NCBI RefSeq assembly: GCF_021726515.1
Contig: NZ_JAKKCJ010000001.1
Location: forward strand, 310,001 to 374,000
Source of the DNA: Vibrio sp. CK2-1
Lineage (GTDB): Bacteria; Pseudomonadota; Gammaproteobacteria; Enterobacterales; Vibrionaceae
Direction of reading: 5' to 3'
Length of the DNA stretch: 64,000 nt
Made by a program: the position numbers and the translations under genes. Below, one piece after another: positions 1 to 9,885 of this stretch; the stretch's first letter is position 1, and every line of letters begins with the position of its first letter. The notes below the pieces were generated by a model that saw only the letters and a program-made list of their open reading frames with translations, was not told where the DNA came from and ran no database searches.

Positions 1-924
1 TTAATTTTAGTCTGCCTAAGTCTATCTTCATTATTTGTTGGGGTGGGTAACGTCTCGTTAATCCACCTTATTTCAGGTGATGCGAATGCTTGGCAATTAT
101 TTCTCACCAGTCGTGTACCTCGCTTACTGGCGATTTTATTGGCTGGAGGCGGTTTAAGCATTGCTGGCCTTATTATGCAGCAAATCAGCCAAAACCGATT
201 TGCCGCGCCTTCCACATCCGGCACCATAGAATGTGCCATGTTGGGTTTCGTTTTAAGCCTAGTGATTTTTGGTAATGGCGATCAACTCTGGCTGATTTTT
301 GCCACTTCAATGATTGGCACCCTCTTTTTTGTTCAGTTGATTCAACGCATTCAATTTAAAAATGCCGTTTTTGTGCCTCTTATCGGTATCATTTTCGGCA
401 ATATTGTCTCTTCAATGGCCACTTTCATTGCCTATAAATACGATGCGCTACAAAACCTATCTGGCTGGGCGGTGGCTAATTTTGCCAACATTTTGGCAGG
501 TAACTTTGAGCTGCTCTATATCGCTATTCCAGTCGCTATTTTTAGTTACCTTTACGCAACTCGAATCTCGGCAGTTGGCATGGGTAAAGATTTTGCGATT
601 AACCTAGGCTTAAATTATCAGCAAGTAATGACTATCGGGGTCGCTCTGGTTTCGATCATGTCGGCTTCTGTAGTGATGATCGTTGGCCAACTACCCTTTC
701 TTGGTTTAATCGTGCCGAACCTCGTGAATCGTTTTTATGGCGATAATCTACGTAAAAACATCCCTCGCACCGCCATATTAGGCGCGATTTTAGTGCTGGC
801 TTGTGATGTGGTTGGGCGCATTATTATCTTCCCTTACGAGATCCCAATTTCTATGGTGATTAGTTTATTAGGTGGCAGCGTGTTTATTTTCTTAGTATTA
901 AAAGGAATGAAACATGAGCGCTAA
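1..924 (+). CDS. vctD: Siderophore ABC transporter permease VctD-like (5' end outside window)
   Basis: Inner-membrane permease of the FecCD family, one half of the channel that imports ferric catecholate siderophores (vibriobactin/enterobactin type) from the periplasm. The reading frame is open from base 1, with hydrophobic codons before the first in-window start (GTG at 43), so the true N-terminus lies upstream. The visible product is almost entirely membrane segments, with a FecCD-like stretch PFLGLIVPNLVNR before the last helices. It overlaps the next permease gene by 11 bases, so the two are probably translationally coupled. The symbol rests on gene order (permease-permease-ATPase next to irgBA) and general resemblance to Vibrio VctD; another FecCD permease is possible. 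No periplasmic binding protein (vctP) is visible; it may lie before the window. Confidence 0.8.
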   Translation, partial: LILVCLSLSSLFVGVGNVSLIHLISGDANAWQLFLTSRVPRLLAILLAGGGLSIAGLIMQQISQNRFAAPSTSGTIECAMLGFVLSLVIFGNGDQLWLIFATSMIGTLFFVQLIQRIQFKNAVFVPLIGIIFGNIVSSMATFIAYKYDALQNLSGWAVANFANILAGNFELLYIAIPVAIFSYLYATRISAVGMGKDFAINLGLNYQQVMTIGVALVSIMSASVVMIVGQLPFLGLIVPNLVNRFYGDNLRKNIPRTAILGAILVLACDVVGRIIIFPYEIPISMVISLLGGSVFIFLVLKGMKHER

Positions 925-1936
925 ATTATTAAGTAAATCTGTGCTTAAAAACAAAAGGAATGCCTTTACTAGTAAGCATTTATGGTCAGGTGATAAACAA
1001 AAAATCATCGCTTTGTTACTACTAAGTCTCGTCATGGCAGCGCTGTTTATTGGCTATGGTTTAACCGCAGATAACTACCAATATTTCTTATCGCGTCGAG
1101 TGCCTAAAGTACTCGCCATGGTGATTGCTGGCTTTGCGATTGGCATAGCATCGTTTTGTTTTCAAACCATCACTAACAACCGTATCTTAACGCCAAGCAT
1201 TATGGGTTTTGACTCACTCTATCTGCTGATTCAAGTGCTAGTGGTGACTTTGTTTGGCGGATTAAGCGTGATGATGACTAACCATGTGATCAACTTTTCG
1301 ATATCAGTCGTCATGATGATGGGTTTCTCATTAGTCTTATTTCTGCTGTATTTCCGCTACTCCGCCAGCAATATTATTTCACTATTGCTATTAGGAGTGA
1401 TTTTCGGCCAGCTATTCCAAAGCGGATCTTCATTTTTAACCATGCTGATGGACCCTGATGAGTTTGCCAATGTTCAAGCCAGTATGTTTGCTAGCTTCAA
1501 TAATATTGATACCGAACTGGTTTACTGGACCATCCCAATATTAGCCATCGTCTCCATCTGGCTGTTTAAGCTGCATCGCACGCTCGATGTGTATTTACTC
1601 GACCAAGATAACGCCACCAGCCTAGGCGTCGATATCAAACGCACCACACGCACCGTGCTCGTTTTATCCTCAGTGTTAATTGCAATTTCGACGGCTTTAA
1701 TTGGGCCGATTATGTTCTTCGGTCTATTAATTACCAACCTAACACGTGAATGGCTAAAAACTTACCAACATAAGTACTTACTTACCGCCTGTGGCTTGAT
1801 GTCTGTAGCGACCTTGCTTACAGGGCAATGGATTATTGAAAAAGCATTCGGCTTTGAAACCACCTTAAGCGTGGTAATTAATTTTGTTGGCGGGATCTAT
1901 TTCTTATTCCTGCTATTACGCAATAAAGTGGTGTAA
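914..1936 (+). CDS. vctG: Siderophore ABC transporter permease VctG-like
   Basis: Second FecCD-family permease (340 aa), expected to pair with the upstream permease as a heterodimeric channel for ferric catecholate import. It has a basic cytoplasmic N-terminus (about residues 1-30, rich in Lys/Arg) followed by about nine hydrophobic segments. The motif IGPIMFFGLLITNLTRE near residue 260 matches the conserved FecCD region that contacts the ATPase. The start ATG overlaps the vctD end by 11 bases, and the stop lies 5 bases before the ATPase start, which indicates one operon. Length is normal for the family. The family is clear; the vctG assignment follows from order and neighbours. Confidence 0.82.
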   Translation: MSAKLLSKSVLKNKRNAFTSKHLWSGDKQKIIALLLLSLVMAALFIGYGLTADNYQYFLSRRVPKVLAMVIAGFAIGIASFCFQTITNNRILTPSIMGFDSLYLLIQVLVVTLFGGLSVMMTNHVINFSISVVMMMGFSLVLFLLYFRYSASNIISLLLLGVIFGQLFQSGSSFLTMLMDPDEFANVQASMFASFNNIDTELVYWTIPILAIVSIWLFKLHRTLDVYLLDQDNATSLGVDIKRTTRTVLVLSSVLIAISTALIGPIMFFGLLITNLTREWLKTYQHKYLLTACGLMSVATLLTGQWIIEKAFGFETTLSVVINFVGGIYFLFLLLRNKVV

Positions 1937-1941
1937 CCCTG

Positions 1942-2700
1942 ATGATTGAATTGAAACAACTAACCAAACGCTTTGGCGAACATCCTGTGGTACAAAATGC
2001 CAGCGCGGAGTTTGCCAAGGGAAAAGTCACCGCGATTATTGGCCCCAATGGCGCAGGGAAAAGTACCCTACTTTCGATGGCAGGAAGACTACTTAAACGT
2101 GATGAAGGCGAAGTTTGGATTGATGGTAAAGAACTGGTGGAATGGGATACTAAAGCCCTCGCCAAGCGTTTATCCGTACTACGCCAAGCCAATAGCTTTA
2201 GTTTGCGCTTTACGGTGCGAGAACTGATTTCTTTTGGACGATTCCCTTATTGCCAAGGCAACTTAAAAGACATCGATCATCAAGCGATTGATAAGGCAAT
2301 TGACTACCTTGATCTCACCTTAATTCAAGATAAATACCTCGATGAACTCAGTGGTGGCCAGCGACAATTGGCTTTTATTGCCATGGTTATCGCGCAAGAT
2401 ACTGACTATATCTTTTTAGATGAACCGCTGAATAATCTTGATATCAAACATTCACTGCAAATTATGGCAACCATTCGTCGACTGGCCCATGAACTCAATA
2501 AAGCGGTGGTGATTGTGATCCATGATATCAACTTTGCTTCTTGTTATTCCGACACCATTATCGCCCTGAAAAAAGGCGAAATTGTCGCAAAAGGCAGCGT
2601 CAATCAGGTCATCGACGCCTCTGTGTTATCTGAAATCTACGAAACACCATTTAATGTCATTGAAGTCGACGGCAATCGTATGTGTTTATATTTTTCATGA
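1942..2700 (+). CDS. vctC: Siderophore ABC transporter ATP-binding protein VctC-like
   Basis: Cytoplasmic ATPase (252 aa) powering ferric-siderophore import through the two upstream permeases. Walker A (GPNGAGKS, about residues 34-41), signature (LSGGQRQ, about 137-143), Walker B with catalytic Glu (YIFLDEP, about 155-161) and the switch His (VIHDIN) are all intact. The start ATG lies 5 bases after the vctG stop. Its last 64 bases overlap the end of the convergent LysR gene, so the two transcripts are antisense at their ends. FepC/FhuC-type family membership is certain; substrate is inferred from the adjacent IrgA-like receptor. Confidence 0.87.
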   Translation: MIELKQLTKRFGEHPVVQNASAEFAKGKVTAIIGPNGAGKSTLLSMAGRLLKRDEGEVWIDGKELVEWDTKALAKRLSVLRQANSFSLRFTVRELISFGRFPYCQGNLKDIDHQAIDKAIDYLDLTLIQDKYLDELSGGQRQLAFIAMVIAQDTDYIFLDEPLNNLDIKHSLQIMATIRRLAHELNKAVVIVIHDINFASCYSDTIIALKKGEIVAKGSVNQVIDASVLSEIYETPFNVIEVDGNRMCLYFS

Positions 2701-3629
2701 TCAGATGTTTTATTGTTAACACTTCTGGGCTCTAGCCATTCTTTCGGAGTGTTGTCATTAAGCGCTTTAATCAAAGTTTGAACTCTTAATGGCAAGACTC
2801 CCGCGGCAAAATAACACACCACTGGACGCGCTGCGCTATACCAATCGGGCATGCATAACTCTATGTTTCCCGGGTGTGCTTGTGAGTAATTATCGGCAAC
2901 CCAAGTTGGCAACAAACCAATGCCGTATCCTGATGCAATAGAGTCTATCTGTAGCAATAAGTTATCACTAGTTAAACGACTTATCGGAGGCATTGCCATG
3001 CAGTGTTCTTGGCCATTTGATAAATAAATCGAACTACTGCTGTCACACTCAAATGGCAGCCATTGATGACGACTGAGCTGATTTGGATGAGTCGGCGCTC
3101 CCTTTTGCTTGATATAACTCGGCGATGCGTATAATCCAAATTGCCAGTATCCCAAAGTTTTCTTACGCCATGTCCCGGGTAAGTCTTGCTCACCAATGGA
3201 CAACACAATATCCGGTTCATTTTGAAAATATTCATCTCGGGCTTCCGTAAACAAACGAATATTCACTTGTGGATGATCATCGAGGAATTGATGACATTGT
3301 GCACGCAACCAACCACGAATCAAACTAGGTGGAGCGATCATGGTTACTTCACCACTGACGCTTTGCTTTAATGATTGTAAAGCGTTCTGTGACTCCTCTG
3401 CCATAGTAAGTAAGCGCTCACAATATTCCGCAAATACTTCACCCGCGCGCGTCAACATTAAACGAGAACCTTGCTTGATAAATAAAGCTTGCCCTAGCTC
3501 CGTCTCTAGTTGTGCTAAGCGACGGCTAATCGTTGATTTTGGTTGATTTAATGCTTTGGCCGCAGCCGTCACACTGTGATAACGACTTAACGCAGCAAAG
3601 GCTCGAATTCCTTGTAGTTCGGTTTTCAT
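2637..3629 (-). CDS. irgB: LysR-family activator IrgB-like
   Basis: LysR-type transcription factor (330 aa) with an N-terminal winged HTH (about residues 5-62: AAAKALNQPKSTISRRLAQLE) and a C-terminal effector domain. It is divergent from the irgA-like receptor gene, the arrangement known from V. cholerae, where IrgB activates irgA under iron limitation. The start is supported by a GGAGAG ribosome site a few bases before the ATG at 3629. The protein has a C-terminal tail of about 30 residues that overlaps the end of vctC on the other strand; this tail is longer than in typical LysR proteins. Regulation of irgA is inferred from position and a dyad in the shared promoter. Confidence 0.78.
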   Translation of the reverse strand: MKTELQGIRAFAALSRYHSVTAAAKALNQPKSTISRRLAQLETELGQALFIKQGSRLMLTRAGEVFAEYCERLLTMAEESQNALQSLKQSVSGEVTMIAPPSLIRGWLRAQCHQFLDDHPQVNIRLFTEARDEYFQNEPDIVLSIGEQDLPGTWRKKTLGYWQFGLYASPSYIKQKGAPTHPNQLSRHQWLPFECDSSSSIYLSNGQEHCMAMPPISRLTSDNLLLQIDSIASGYGIGLLPTWVADNYSQAHPGNIELCMPDWYSAARPVVCYFAAGVLPLRVQTLIKALNDNTPKEWLEPRSVNNKTSDHEKYKHIRLPSTSMTLNGVS

Positions 3630-3655
3630 AGCTCTCCAACCTATATCCCATATTT

Positions 3656-3670
3656 GGAACAGCCTGTTCC
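3656..3670. promoter_or_regulatory. Dyad in irgB-irgA promoter, candidate IrgB site
   Basis: Perfect inverted repeat GGAACAG-C-CTGTTCC in the 123-base gap between the divergent irgB and irgA genes. V. cholerae irgA is known to be activated by IrgB through an interrupted dyad in this gap. Assigning this dyad to IrgB is inference from position and symmetry. Confidence 0.5.
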
Positions 3671-3720
3671 ATACATTGATCTATTCAATAGCTGCCAAGA
3701 TGGCAATAATCGCAAATGAA

Positions 3721-3740
3721 TTTAAGAATCATTATCATTT
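3721..3740. promoter_or_regulatory. Fur-box-like site before irgA
   Basis: The stretch ending AATCATTATCATTT, just before the irgA ribosome site, matches the right half of the 19-21 base Fur consensus almost perfectly; the left half is weaker (about 15 of 19 informative positions overall by eye). It would place irgA under iron repression, as known for vibrios. Confidence 0.65.
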
Positions 3741-3752
3741 AAAGGAATAATA

Positions 3753-5693
3753 ATGTCTAGCTATCGTTTACCGCTTTCCACTTTAGCGGGATCAATTTTA
3801 CTGGCCACTCAAGCACACGCTGCTCAACCTACAAAAACTGAAACCATGGTCGTCACTGCCTCTGGTTATGAACAAGCTGAAATCACCGCTCCAGCGAGTA
3901 TCAGTGTGATCACTCGTGATGAATTAGAAAATAAATATTATCGCGACGTGACCGATGCGCTGAAAACCGTTCCTGGTGTCACCATTACCGGTGGTGGCGA
4001 TAACAAAGACATTAGTATTCGTGGCATGGGTTCAGCCTATACCTTGATTCTGGTTGATGGTAAGCGTCAATCTTCTCGTCAAACTCGTCCCAATAGTGAT
4101 GGCCCTGGCATCGAACAAGGCTGGCTACCACCTTTAGAAGCGATTGAACGTATCGAAGTGATCCGCGGCCCTATGTCGACGCTCTATGGCTCCGATGCGA
4201 TTGGTGGTGTTATCAACGTCATTACTCGTAAAGATGCTCAGCAATGGCATGGTAATGTTCAACTTGGTACGACTATTCAAGAAAACCGTGATTCAGGTGA
4301 TGAGCGTAGTGCTAACTTCTACTTAACAGGCCCACTGAGTGACAACTTGACCGCGCAATTTAATGGCCAAACTACCGTTCGTGATGAAGATGACATTACT
4401 AATGGCTATGAAGATAAAGATTTAAATAGCTTTAACTCTAAACTCATTTATCAATTAAATGACGATCATGACTTTTCTCTTGAAGCTGGCATTAGTGAGC
4501 AATCTCGCGCTGGCACAGTAGGGAAATCGGTACCAACAACCGGCTGTCGTAGTGGCTGTGTTGATACACTAGATGAATATAAACGTACTAATTACGCGAT
4601 CACCCATGACGGTAATTGGGGCGTAGTTGGACAATCGAATACCTATCTACAATATGAAGACTCGGAAAATAAAAGCCGAGAAATGGAAAGCATGAACACC
4701 GTGTTCAAAACCAGCCTTGTCACACCCATTTATTCTCATACTTTGACATCCGGCTTTGAATACACTTATGAAAAACTCGAAGACTACACATCGAATAGCT
4801 CTTCTGATTTAACTAAACTAGACAATTATCGTTATGCATTCTTCTTAGAAGATGAGTGGGCGATTGTTGAATCATTCAGCCTAACGCTTGGTGCTCGTTT
4901 AGATAACGATGAAAAATATGGTACGCATGTTAGCCCACGCGCCTACGGTGTATGGAGCATGACACCAAACTGGGTACTAAAAGGTGGTGTGTCTACTGGC
5001 TATCGCGCGCCAAGTTTGCGTGAAACCTCAGATGAATGGGCGCAAGTCAGTGGCGGCGGCGATATCTACGGTAACTCAGATTTGACCCCTGAAACCTCTG
5101 TAAACCAAGAGATCAGCTTAAACTATCAATCTGATTTTGGTTTAACGTCTTCTGTCACACTCTTCTACAACGACTTTAAAGACAAAATCACTCGTGTTTC
5201 TTGCCCATCATGTGGCCCAATTAATGCTTGGGGAAGCAGCGCAACACAAAAAGTGAATGTCGATAAAGCCACCACACAAGGTGTTGAAGTCGCTTTAGGT
5301 ACCCCACTAGGAGAAAGTGTCTTCTGGAACGCAAGCTATACCTTAAATGATTCAGAGCAAAAATCAGGTGATTACAAAGGCCAGCCTTTAGTTCAACTGC
5401 CAAAACACTTATTTAGTACCGATCTTTCTTGGCAAGCCACCTCTGATTTAGAAGCTTGGACTCAAGTGACTTATCACGGCGAAGAAATGGAGCCAATCAC
5501 AGGTCCATCTCAAAGCAGCTTAGAAGCCCCTTCTTATACTTTCTGGGATATGGGTGTTAGCTATCACTTAACCAGCAATGTGTCAGTTAACGCAGCGGTG
5601 TATAACCTACTCGATCAAGAAATCACTTATGATGAATATGGCTATGTAGAAGACGGACGTCGTTACTGGGTAGGAATGAATGTAGGATTCTAA
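3753..5693 (+). CDS. irgA: TonB-dependent catecholate siderophore receptor IrgA-like
   Basis: Outer-membrane ligand-gated porin (646 aa) importing ferric enterobactin-type siderophores with energy from TonB. There is a signal peptide (about residues 1-23, ending AHA), a TonB box (TETMVVTAS, about 29-37), a plug domain with RGPMSTLYGSDAIGGVINVIT (about 138-158), and a beta-barrel ending in aromatic Phe (NVGF). Length is close to V. cholerae IrgA. Two short Cys pairs occur in predicted extracellular loops (GCRSGC and SCPSCG). The gene has a Fur-box-like site and an AAAGGA ribosome site upstream and an intrinsic terminator downstream. Receptor class is certain; enterobactin preference is inferred. 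Confidence 0.88.
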   Translation: MSSYRLPLSTLAGSILLATQAHAAQPTKTETMVVTASGYEQAEITAPASISVITRDELENKYYRDVTDALKTVPGVTITGGGDNKDISIRGMGSAYTLILVDGKRQSSRQTRPNSDGPGIEQGWLPPLEAIERIEVIRGPMSTLYGSDAIGGVINVITRKDAQQWHGNVQLGTTIQENRDSGDERSANFYLTGPLSDNLTAQFNGQTTVRDEDDITNGYEDKDLNSFNSKLIYQLNDDHDFSLEAGISEQSRAGTVGKSVPTTGCRSGCVDTLDEYKRTNYAITHDGNWGVVGQSNTYLQYEDSENKSREMESMNTVFKTSLVTPIYSHTLTSGFEYTYEKLEDYTSNSSSDLTKLDNYRYAFFLEDEWAIVESFSLTLGARLDNDEKYGTHVSPRAYGVWSMTPNWVLKGGVSTGYRAPSLRETSDEWAQVSGGGDIYGNSDLTPETSVNQEISLNYQSDFGLTSSVTLFYNDFKDKITRVSCPSCGPINAWGSSATQKVNVDKATTQGVEVALGTPLGESVFWNASYTLNDSEQKSGDYKGQPLVQLPKHLFSTDLSWQATSDLEAWTQVTYHGEEMEPITGPSQSSLEAPSYTFWDMGVSYHLTSNVSVNAAVYNLLDQEITYDEYGYVEDGRRYWVGMNVGF

Positions 5694-5727
5694 TCCACCA
5701 GCGATCAATTCTTTACCGATAACCAAT

Positions 5728-5764
5728 ATGCCAACCTACTTTTTAAACTAGGTTGGCATTTTTT
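5728..5764 (+). terminator. Intrinsic terminator after irgA
   Basis: An 11-bp perfect stem (ATGCCAACCTA / TAGGTTGGCAT), 10-base loop, then a T run, 35 bases after the irgA stop. It separates irgA from the bet operon. Confidence 0.85.
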
Positions 5765-5933
5765 GTTTTCTTCCCCAAAAAACTCATTACATCCATAATC
5801 AAAACCTCTATTTGTTAATTTTTTTAACATCACATAACAGCATGATAGTTAAAGGAATAACTTAACACGTCCTCTTTGAAACCCTATAAAAGCCAAAATA
5901 TTGATTTGAGGTCTAAACATTTTATGTGTAGCA

Positions 5934-5958
5934 TTATTGTTAATTAACCGTTCAATAA
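5934..5958. promoter_or_regulatory. Dyad before betI, candidate BetI operator
   Basis: TTATTG and CAATAA form perfect arms around 13 bases, ending 20 bases before the betI start. BetI proteins autoregulate bet operons through AT-rich dyads containing TTCAAT-type half sites, and GTTCAATAA occurs here. The assignment is inference from position and symmetry. Confidence 0.45.
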
Positions 5959-5978
5959 AAAATAAATGGATTCGAAAT

Positions 5979-6581
5979 ATGCCAAAAGTTGGAATGCCTG
6001 ATATTAGAAAACCTCAGCTTGTAAAAGCCACTATGGCGGTCATTGAAAGAGTAGGTTTGCATGGCGCAAGCATATCGCTCATCAGTAAAGAAGCGGGTGT
6101 ATCAACGGGCATCATTAACCATTACTTTGGCGGTAAACACGGATTACTAGAAGAGACCATGCGAGCGATTTTAAGAGAGCTCTCCGACACGGTAAAAATC
6201 AAACTCAATGGTTTACCAAGCGATGCTCACCAACAACGCATTATTGGCATTGTGAACGCTAACTTTGAGGGCTTTCAGGCTGAAAACAAAGTAGCCAAAA
6301 CATGGTTGGCATTCTGGTCTTATTCGATGCATGACGCCCAATTGAAAAGGCTTCAACGCGTCAATGAGCAACGTTTGCTTTCACATTTAAGAATTGAATT
6401 GAAAGCGCTACTCCCCGATGAACAAGCCAACTTAGTGGCACATGGCATTGCATCTCTCATCGATGGTATTTGGCTGCGTGGCACTTTAAACCCGGAGGGT
6501 ATTGATGCCGAAAAAGCGCGAGAAATCATCAATGACTACCTAGAAAAACAGCTCGCTTTTTACAATCAATCTTCACTTTAA
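5979..6581 (+). CDS. betI: Choline-responsive TetR-family repressor BetI
   Basis: TetR-family repressor (200 aa) of choline oxidation genes; choline binding is known to relieve repression. The start at 5979 gives the N-terminus [10 protein letters not shown] typical of BetI; a TTG 42 bases upstream in frame would add residues not seen in the family. The HTH spans about residues 25-55 ([21 protein letters not shown]), followed by an all-helical ligand domain. It is first in a co-directional series with betB (21-base gap), betA and a choline/betaine ABC importer. A dyad lies just upstream. Length matches E. coli BetI (195 aa). Confidence 0.92.
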   Translation: MPKVGMPDIRKPQLVKATMAVIERVGLHGASISLISKEAGVSTGIINHYFGGKHGLLEETMRAILRELSDTVKIKLNGLPSDAHQQRIIGIVNANFEGFQAENKVAKTWLAFWSYSMHDAQLKRLQRVNEQRLLSHLRIELKALLPDEQANLVAHGIASLIDGIWLRGTLNPEGIDAEKAREIINDYLEKQLAFYNQSSL

Positions 6582-6602
6582 ATTACATCATTAGGCTTTT
6601 AT

Positions 6603-8063
6603 ATGACCACAGAAACTCTATACATACACGGCCAATTGACTGCCGCAACATCTGGTGAGACCTTCCACAGTATTAATCCTGCCAATGGTGAAGTGATCGC
6701 TGAAATCGGCCAAGCTTCACAGGATGATCTCAATAAAGCGATAGCATCAGCAAAGCAAGGCTTTCAAATATGGTCCAAAATGAGCGCCGTGGAACGTAGT
6801 CGAATTTTATTAAAAGCGGTTGAAATCCTTAGAGCACGAAACGATGAATTGGCGGCTTTAGAAGTAGCCGATACGGGTAAACCGCTGCAAGAAGCACTAG
6901 AAGTCGATATTGTCACCGGTGCTGACGTGATTGAATATTACGCCAACCTCGTTCCAAGCTTACAAGGTGAACAACAACCTCTTAGTGATGAACAATTTTT
7001 CTATACTCGCCGCGAACCTTTAGGCATTTGTGCTGGCATTGGCGCTTGGAACTATCCAATTCAAATCGCCATGTGGAAATCAGCTCCTGCGCTAGCGGCA
7101 GGTAACGCTATGATCTTTAAACCTTCAGAAGAAACGCCGCTTTCCGCTCTCAAGTTGGCTGAAATATTTACCCAAGCAGGCGTACCGGATGGCGTATTTA
7201 ATGTTATCCAAGGCGATTACCGCGCAGGTCAAATGCTAACCGCTCACCCAGATATCGCGAAAGTCTCCTTCACAGGTGAATCAGGCACAGGTAAAGCCGT
7301 CATGGGTGACAGTGCCAAGACTTTGAAATCGGTCACTATGGAGCTAGGTGGCAAATCACCTTTAGTTGTTTTTGACGATGCCAAACTTGATCAAGCGGTA
7401 TCGGCTGCCATGGTGGCGAACTTTTATACTCAAGGAGAAGTGTGTACTAACGGTACCCGAGTCTTTGTACATCAAGCCATCTACCAAGATTTCATTACAC
7501 AATTAAAACATCGTACTGAGAAAATGACCATTGGCGATCCTATGGACATTAATACTCAAGTCGGTGCGTTGATCTCTAAACAGCATTTAGACAAAGTGCT
7601 CGGCGCAATTGAAACCGCCAAACACAGCGGCGCTAAATTGCTCACTGGCGGCCACCAAGTGACCGAAAATGGATTAGATAAAGGTAACTTTGTCGCGCCA
7701 ACAGTGTTTATCGATTGTGAAGACGACATGGCGCATGTTCAACAAGAGATCTTCGGCCCTGTTATGTCCGTTCTACCCTTTAGTGATGAAGACGAAGTGA
7801 TCACTCGCGCTAATGCAACCGACTACGGACTTGCCGCCGGTGTGTTCACGCAAAACCTATCACGCGCCCATCGCGTTATTCATCAACTAGAAGCGGGTAT
7901 TTGTTGGATAAATACCTGGGGAGATTCCCCTGCAGAAATGCCTGTCGGTGGTTATAAGCATTCTGGTATTGGCCGTGAAAATGGTACCGAAACCCTACGT
8001 CACTATACGCAAACCAAAAGTGTGTTTGTCCATCTTGGTGACTTCGAAAGCCCTTATGAATAA
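6603..8063 (+). CDS. betB: Betaine aldehyde dehydrogenase
   Basis: NAD(P)-dependent aldehyde dehydrogenase (486 aa) converting betaine aldehyde to the osmoprotectant glycine betaine in the cytoplasm. ALDH hallmarks are intact: a cofactor-binding loop with [11 protein letters not shown], the general-base region [15 protein letters not shown] (about residues 247-261), and the catalytic Cys in [10 protein letters not shown] (about 279-288). Length is close to E. coli BetB (490 aa). It follows betI by 21 bases and precedes betA by 88 bases, the canonical betIBA order. Expression should rise with choline and osmotic stress as in other vibrios; that is known for the family, not seen here. Confidence 0.95.
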   Translation: MTTETLYIHGQLTAATSGETFHSINPANGEVIAEIGQASQDDLNKAIASAKQGFQIWSKMSAVERSRILLKAVEILRARNDELAALEVADTGKPLQEALEVDIVTGADVIEYYANLVPSLQGEQQPLSDEQFFYTRREPLGICAGIGAWNYPIQIAMWKSAPALAAGNAMIFKPSEETPLSALKLAEIFTQAGVPDGVFNVIQGDYRAGQMLTAHPDIAKVSFTGESGTGKAVMGDSAKTLKSVTMELGGKSPLVVFDDAKLDQAVSAAMVANFYTQGEVCTNGTRVFVHQAIYQDFITQLKHRTEKMTIGDPMDINTQVGALISKQHLDKVLGAIETAKHSGAKLLTGGHQVTENGLDKGNFVAPTVFIDCEDDMAHVQQEIFGPVMSVLPFSDEDEVITRANATDYGLAAGVFTQNLSRAHRVIHQLEAGICWINTWGDSPAEMPVGGYKHSGIGRENGTETLRHYTQTKSVFVHLGDFESPYE

Positions 8064-8151
8064 TAAAGGCGAGTCATTTATCTATCGTTGAGAAATCACT
8101 CACGAGTCTTTAAACCGATACGTTCTTAAACGGAAGCGGAGAATCAATCTT

Positions 8152-9852
8152 ATGCAACAACGCTACGATTATATTATCGTCGGCGCGGGTTCGGCCGGCT
8201 GCGTATTAGCCGACCGACTTAGCGAATCTGGTGAACATAACGTTTTACTATTAGAAGCTGGCGGCAGTGATAAAAGCATTTTCATTCAAATGCCCACCGC
8301 ACTTTCTTATCCGATGAACAGTGATAAGTACGCTTGGAAATTTGAAACTAAAGCCGAATCAGGTCTTGATGGCCGTCAATTACACTGCCCTCGCGGAAAA
8401 GTACTTGGTGGTAGTTCTTCGATTAACGGTATGGTTTATGTACGTGGCCATGCTTGTGATTTTGACCAATGGGAAGAGTCCGGCGCACAAGGCTGGAATT
8501 ATCAAAACTGTTTACCTTACTTTCGTAAAGCGGAAAGCTGGTTCGAAGGCGGTAATGATTATCGTGGTGGCAACGGCCCAGTTGGTACCTGTAACGGTAA
8601 TAACATGGAACGTAACCCTTTATACCAAGCTTTTATTGATGCTGGAAAAGAAGCAGGTTATCCAGAAACCCAAGACTACAACGCCTACCAACAAGAAGGC
8701 TTTGGCCCAATGCACATGACGGTTGATGGTGGCGTGCGCGCTTCTACTTCCAACGCTTATCTACGTCGAGCCCTTAAACGCTCTAACCTGACGTTATTAA
8801 CCGGCATCGTCGCTCATAAAGTCTTACTCGAAGGCAAAACCGCACGTGGGATTGAATTCGAAAAATCTGGGAAAATCGTTCAGGTTTATGCGGATCAAGA
8901 AGTGATTTCAAGTGCTGGTTCTATTGGTTCAGTGCAACTGCTTCAACTATCAGGCATCGGCGATCGTGAAACATTAAAACAATCTGGCGTAGAATTAAAA
9001 CATGACTTACCTGGTGTGGGTGAAAACCTGCAAGACCACTTAGAAGTTTACTTTCAATATGAGTGTAAACAGCCCATCACGTTAAATAGCAAACTTGGTC
9101 TAGTCAGCAAAGGCTTAATTGGTACTGAGTGGATCTTAAAACGTACCGGACTAGGTGCCACCAATCACTTTGAATCCTGCGCTTTTATCCGCTCACGTAA
9201 AGGCTTGAAATGGCCGAATATTCAATACCATTTCTTACCGGCTGCCATGCGTTATGATGGACAAGCCGCATTTGATGGTCATGGCTTCCAAGTTCATGTG
9301 GGTCCAAATAAACCAGAAAGCCGTGGTCGCGTCGCGATTGAATCAAACGATCCACATGCTAAACCCAGCATCGAATTTAATTACATTTCAACCGAGCAAG
9401 ATCGCCAAGATTGGCGTGACTGTATTCGTCTTACTCGTGAAATTTTAGCTCAGCCTGCGATGGATAGTTTCCGAGGCACAGAAATCCAACCCGGCATTGA
9501 GGTTGAGTCCGATCAGGCGATTGATCAATGGGTGAAAGAGAACGTAGAAAGTGCCTACCACCCATCTTGTACCTGCAAAATGGGCGCAGAGAATGATCCT
9601 ATGGCGGTAGTTGATGAAAAGTGTCGTGTCTTAGGCATTAACAATCTACGAGTCGTCGACTCCTCTGTTTTCCCCGTTATCCCTAATGGCAACTTAAATG
9701 CGCCAACCATCATGGTGGCAGAACGTGCCGCCGATATGATCTTAGGTCGACCTTTACTGACTCCCGATAATGTTGAAGTTTGGATTGACCCCAATTGGCA
9801 GCATACCCAACGCAGCCAACAGCCAGTACGCGCTTTACCACTGGCCGAATAA
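8152..9852 (+). CDS. betA: Choline dehydrogenase
   Basis: FAD-dependent GMC oxidoreductase (566 aa) oxidising choline to betaine aldehyde, usually membrane-associated and coupled to the respiratory chain. The N-terminal dinucleotide fold ([16 protein letters not shown], about residues 10-25), the GMC signature region [19 protein letters not shown] (about 84-102), and the C-terminal [21 protein letters not shown] with the active-site segment [10 protein letters not shown] are present. Length is near E. coli BetA (556 aa), with a slightly longer C-terminal tail. A GGAG-type ribosome site lies about 10 bases upstream. Confidence 0.95.
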   Translation: MQQRYDYIIVGAGSAGCVLADRLSESGEHNVLLLEAGGSDKSIFIQMPTALSYPMNSDKYAWKFETKAESGLDGRQLHCPRGKVLGGSSSINGMVYVRGHACDFDQWEESGAQGWNYQNCLPYFRKAESWFEGGNDYRGGNGPVGTCNGNNMERNPLYQAFIDAGKEAGYPETQDYNAYQQEGFGPMHMTVDGGVRASTSNAYLRRALKRSNLTLLTGIVAHKVLLEGKTARGIEFEKSGKIVQVYADQEVISSAGSIGSVQLLQLSGIGDRETLKQSGVELKHDLPGVGENLQDHLEVYFQYECKQPITLNSKLGLVSKGLIGTEWILKRTGLGATNHFESCAFIRSRKGLKWPNIQYHFLPAAMRYDGQAAFDGHGFQVHVGPNKPESRGRVAIESNDPHAKPSIEFNYISTEQDRQDWRDCIRLTREILAQPAMDSFRGTEIQPGIEVESDQAIDQWVKENVESAYHPSCTCKMGAENDPMAVVDEKCRVLGINNLRVVDSSVFPVIPNGNLNAPTIMVAERAADMILGRPLLTPDNVEVWIDPNWQHTQRSQQPVRALPLAE

Positions 9853-9885
9853 TTAATAGCAAGTCACTGATTACAAGGAATGATT

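Noticed and set aside
1878..2192. 104-codon ORF on the minus strand inside vctC
   Set aside because: It lies antisense to a well-conserved ATPase gene, with no ribosome site and a low-complexity product; a shadow frame.
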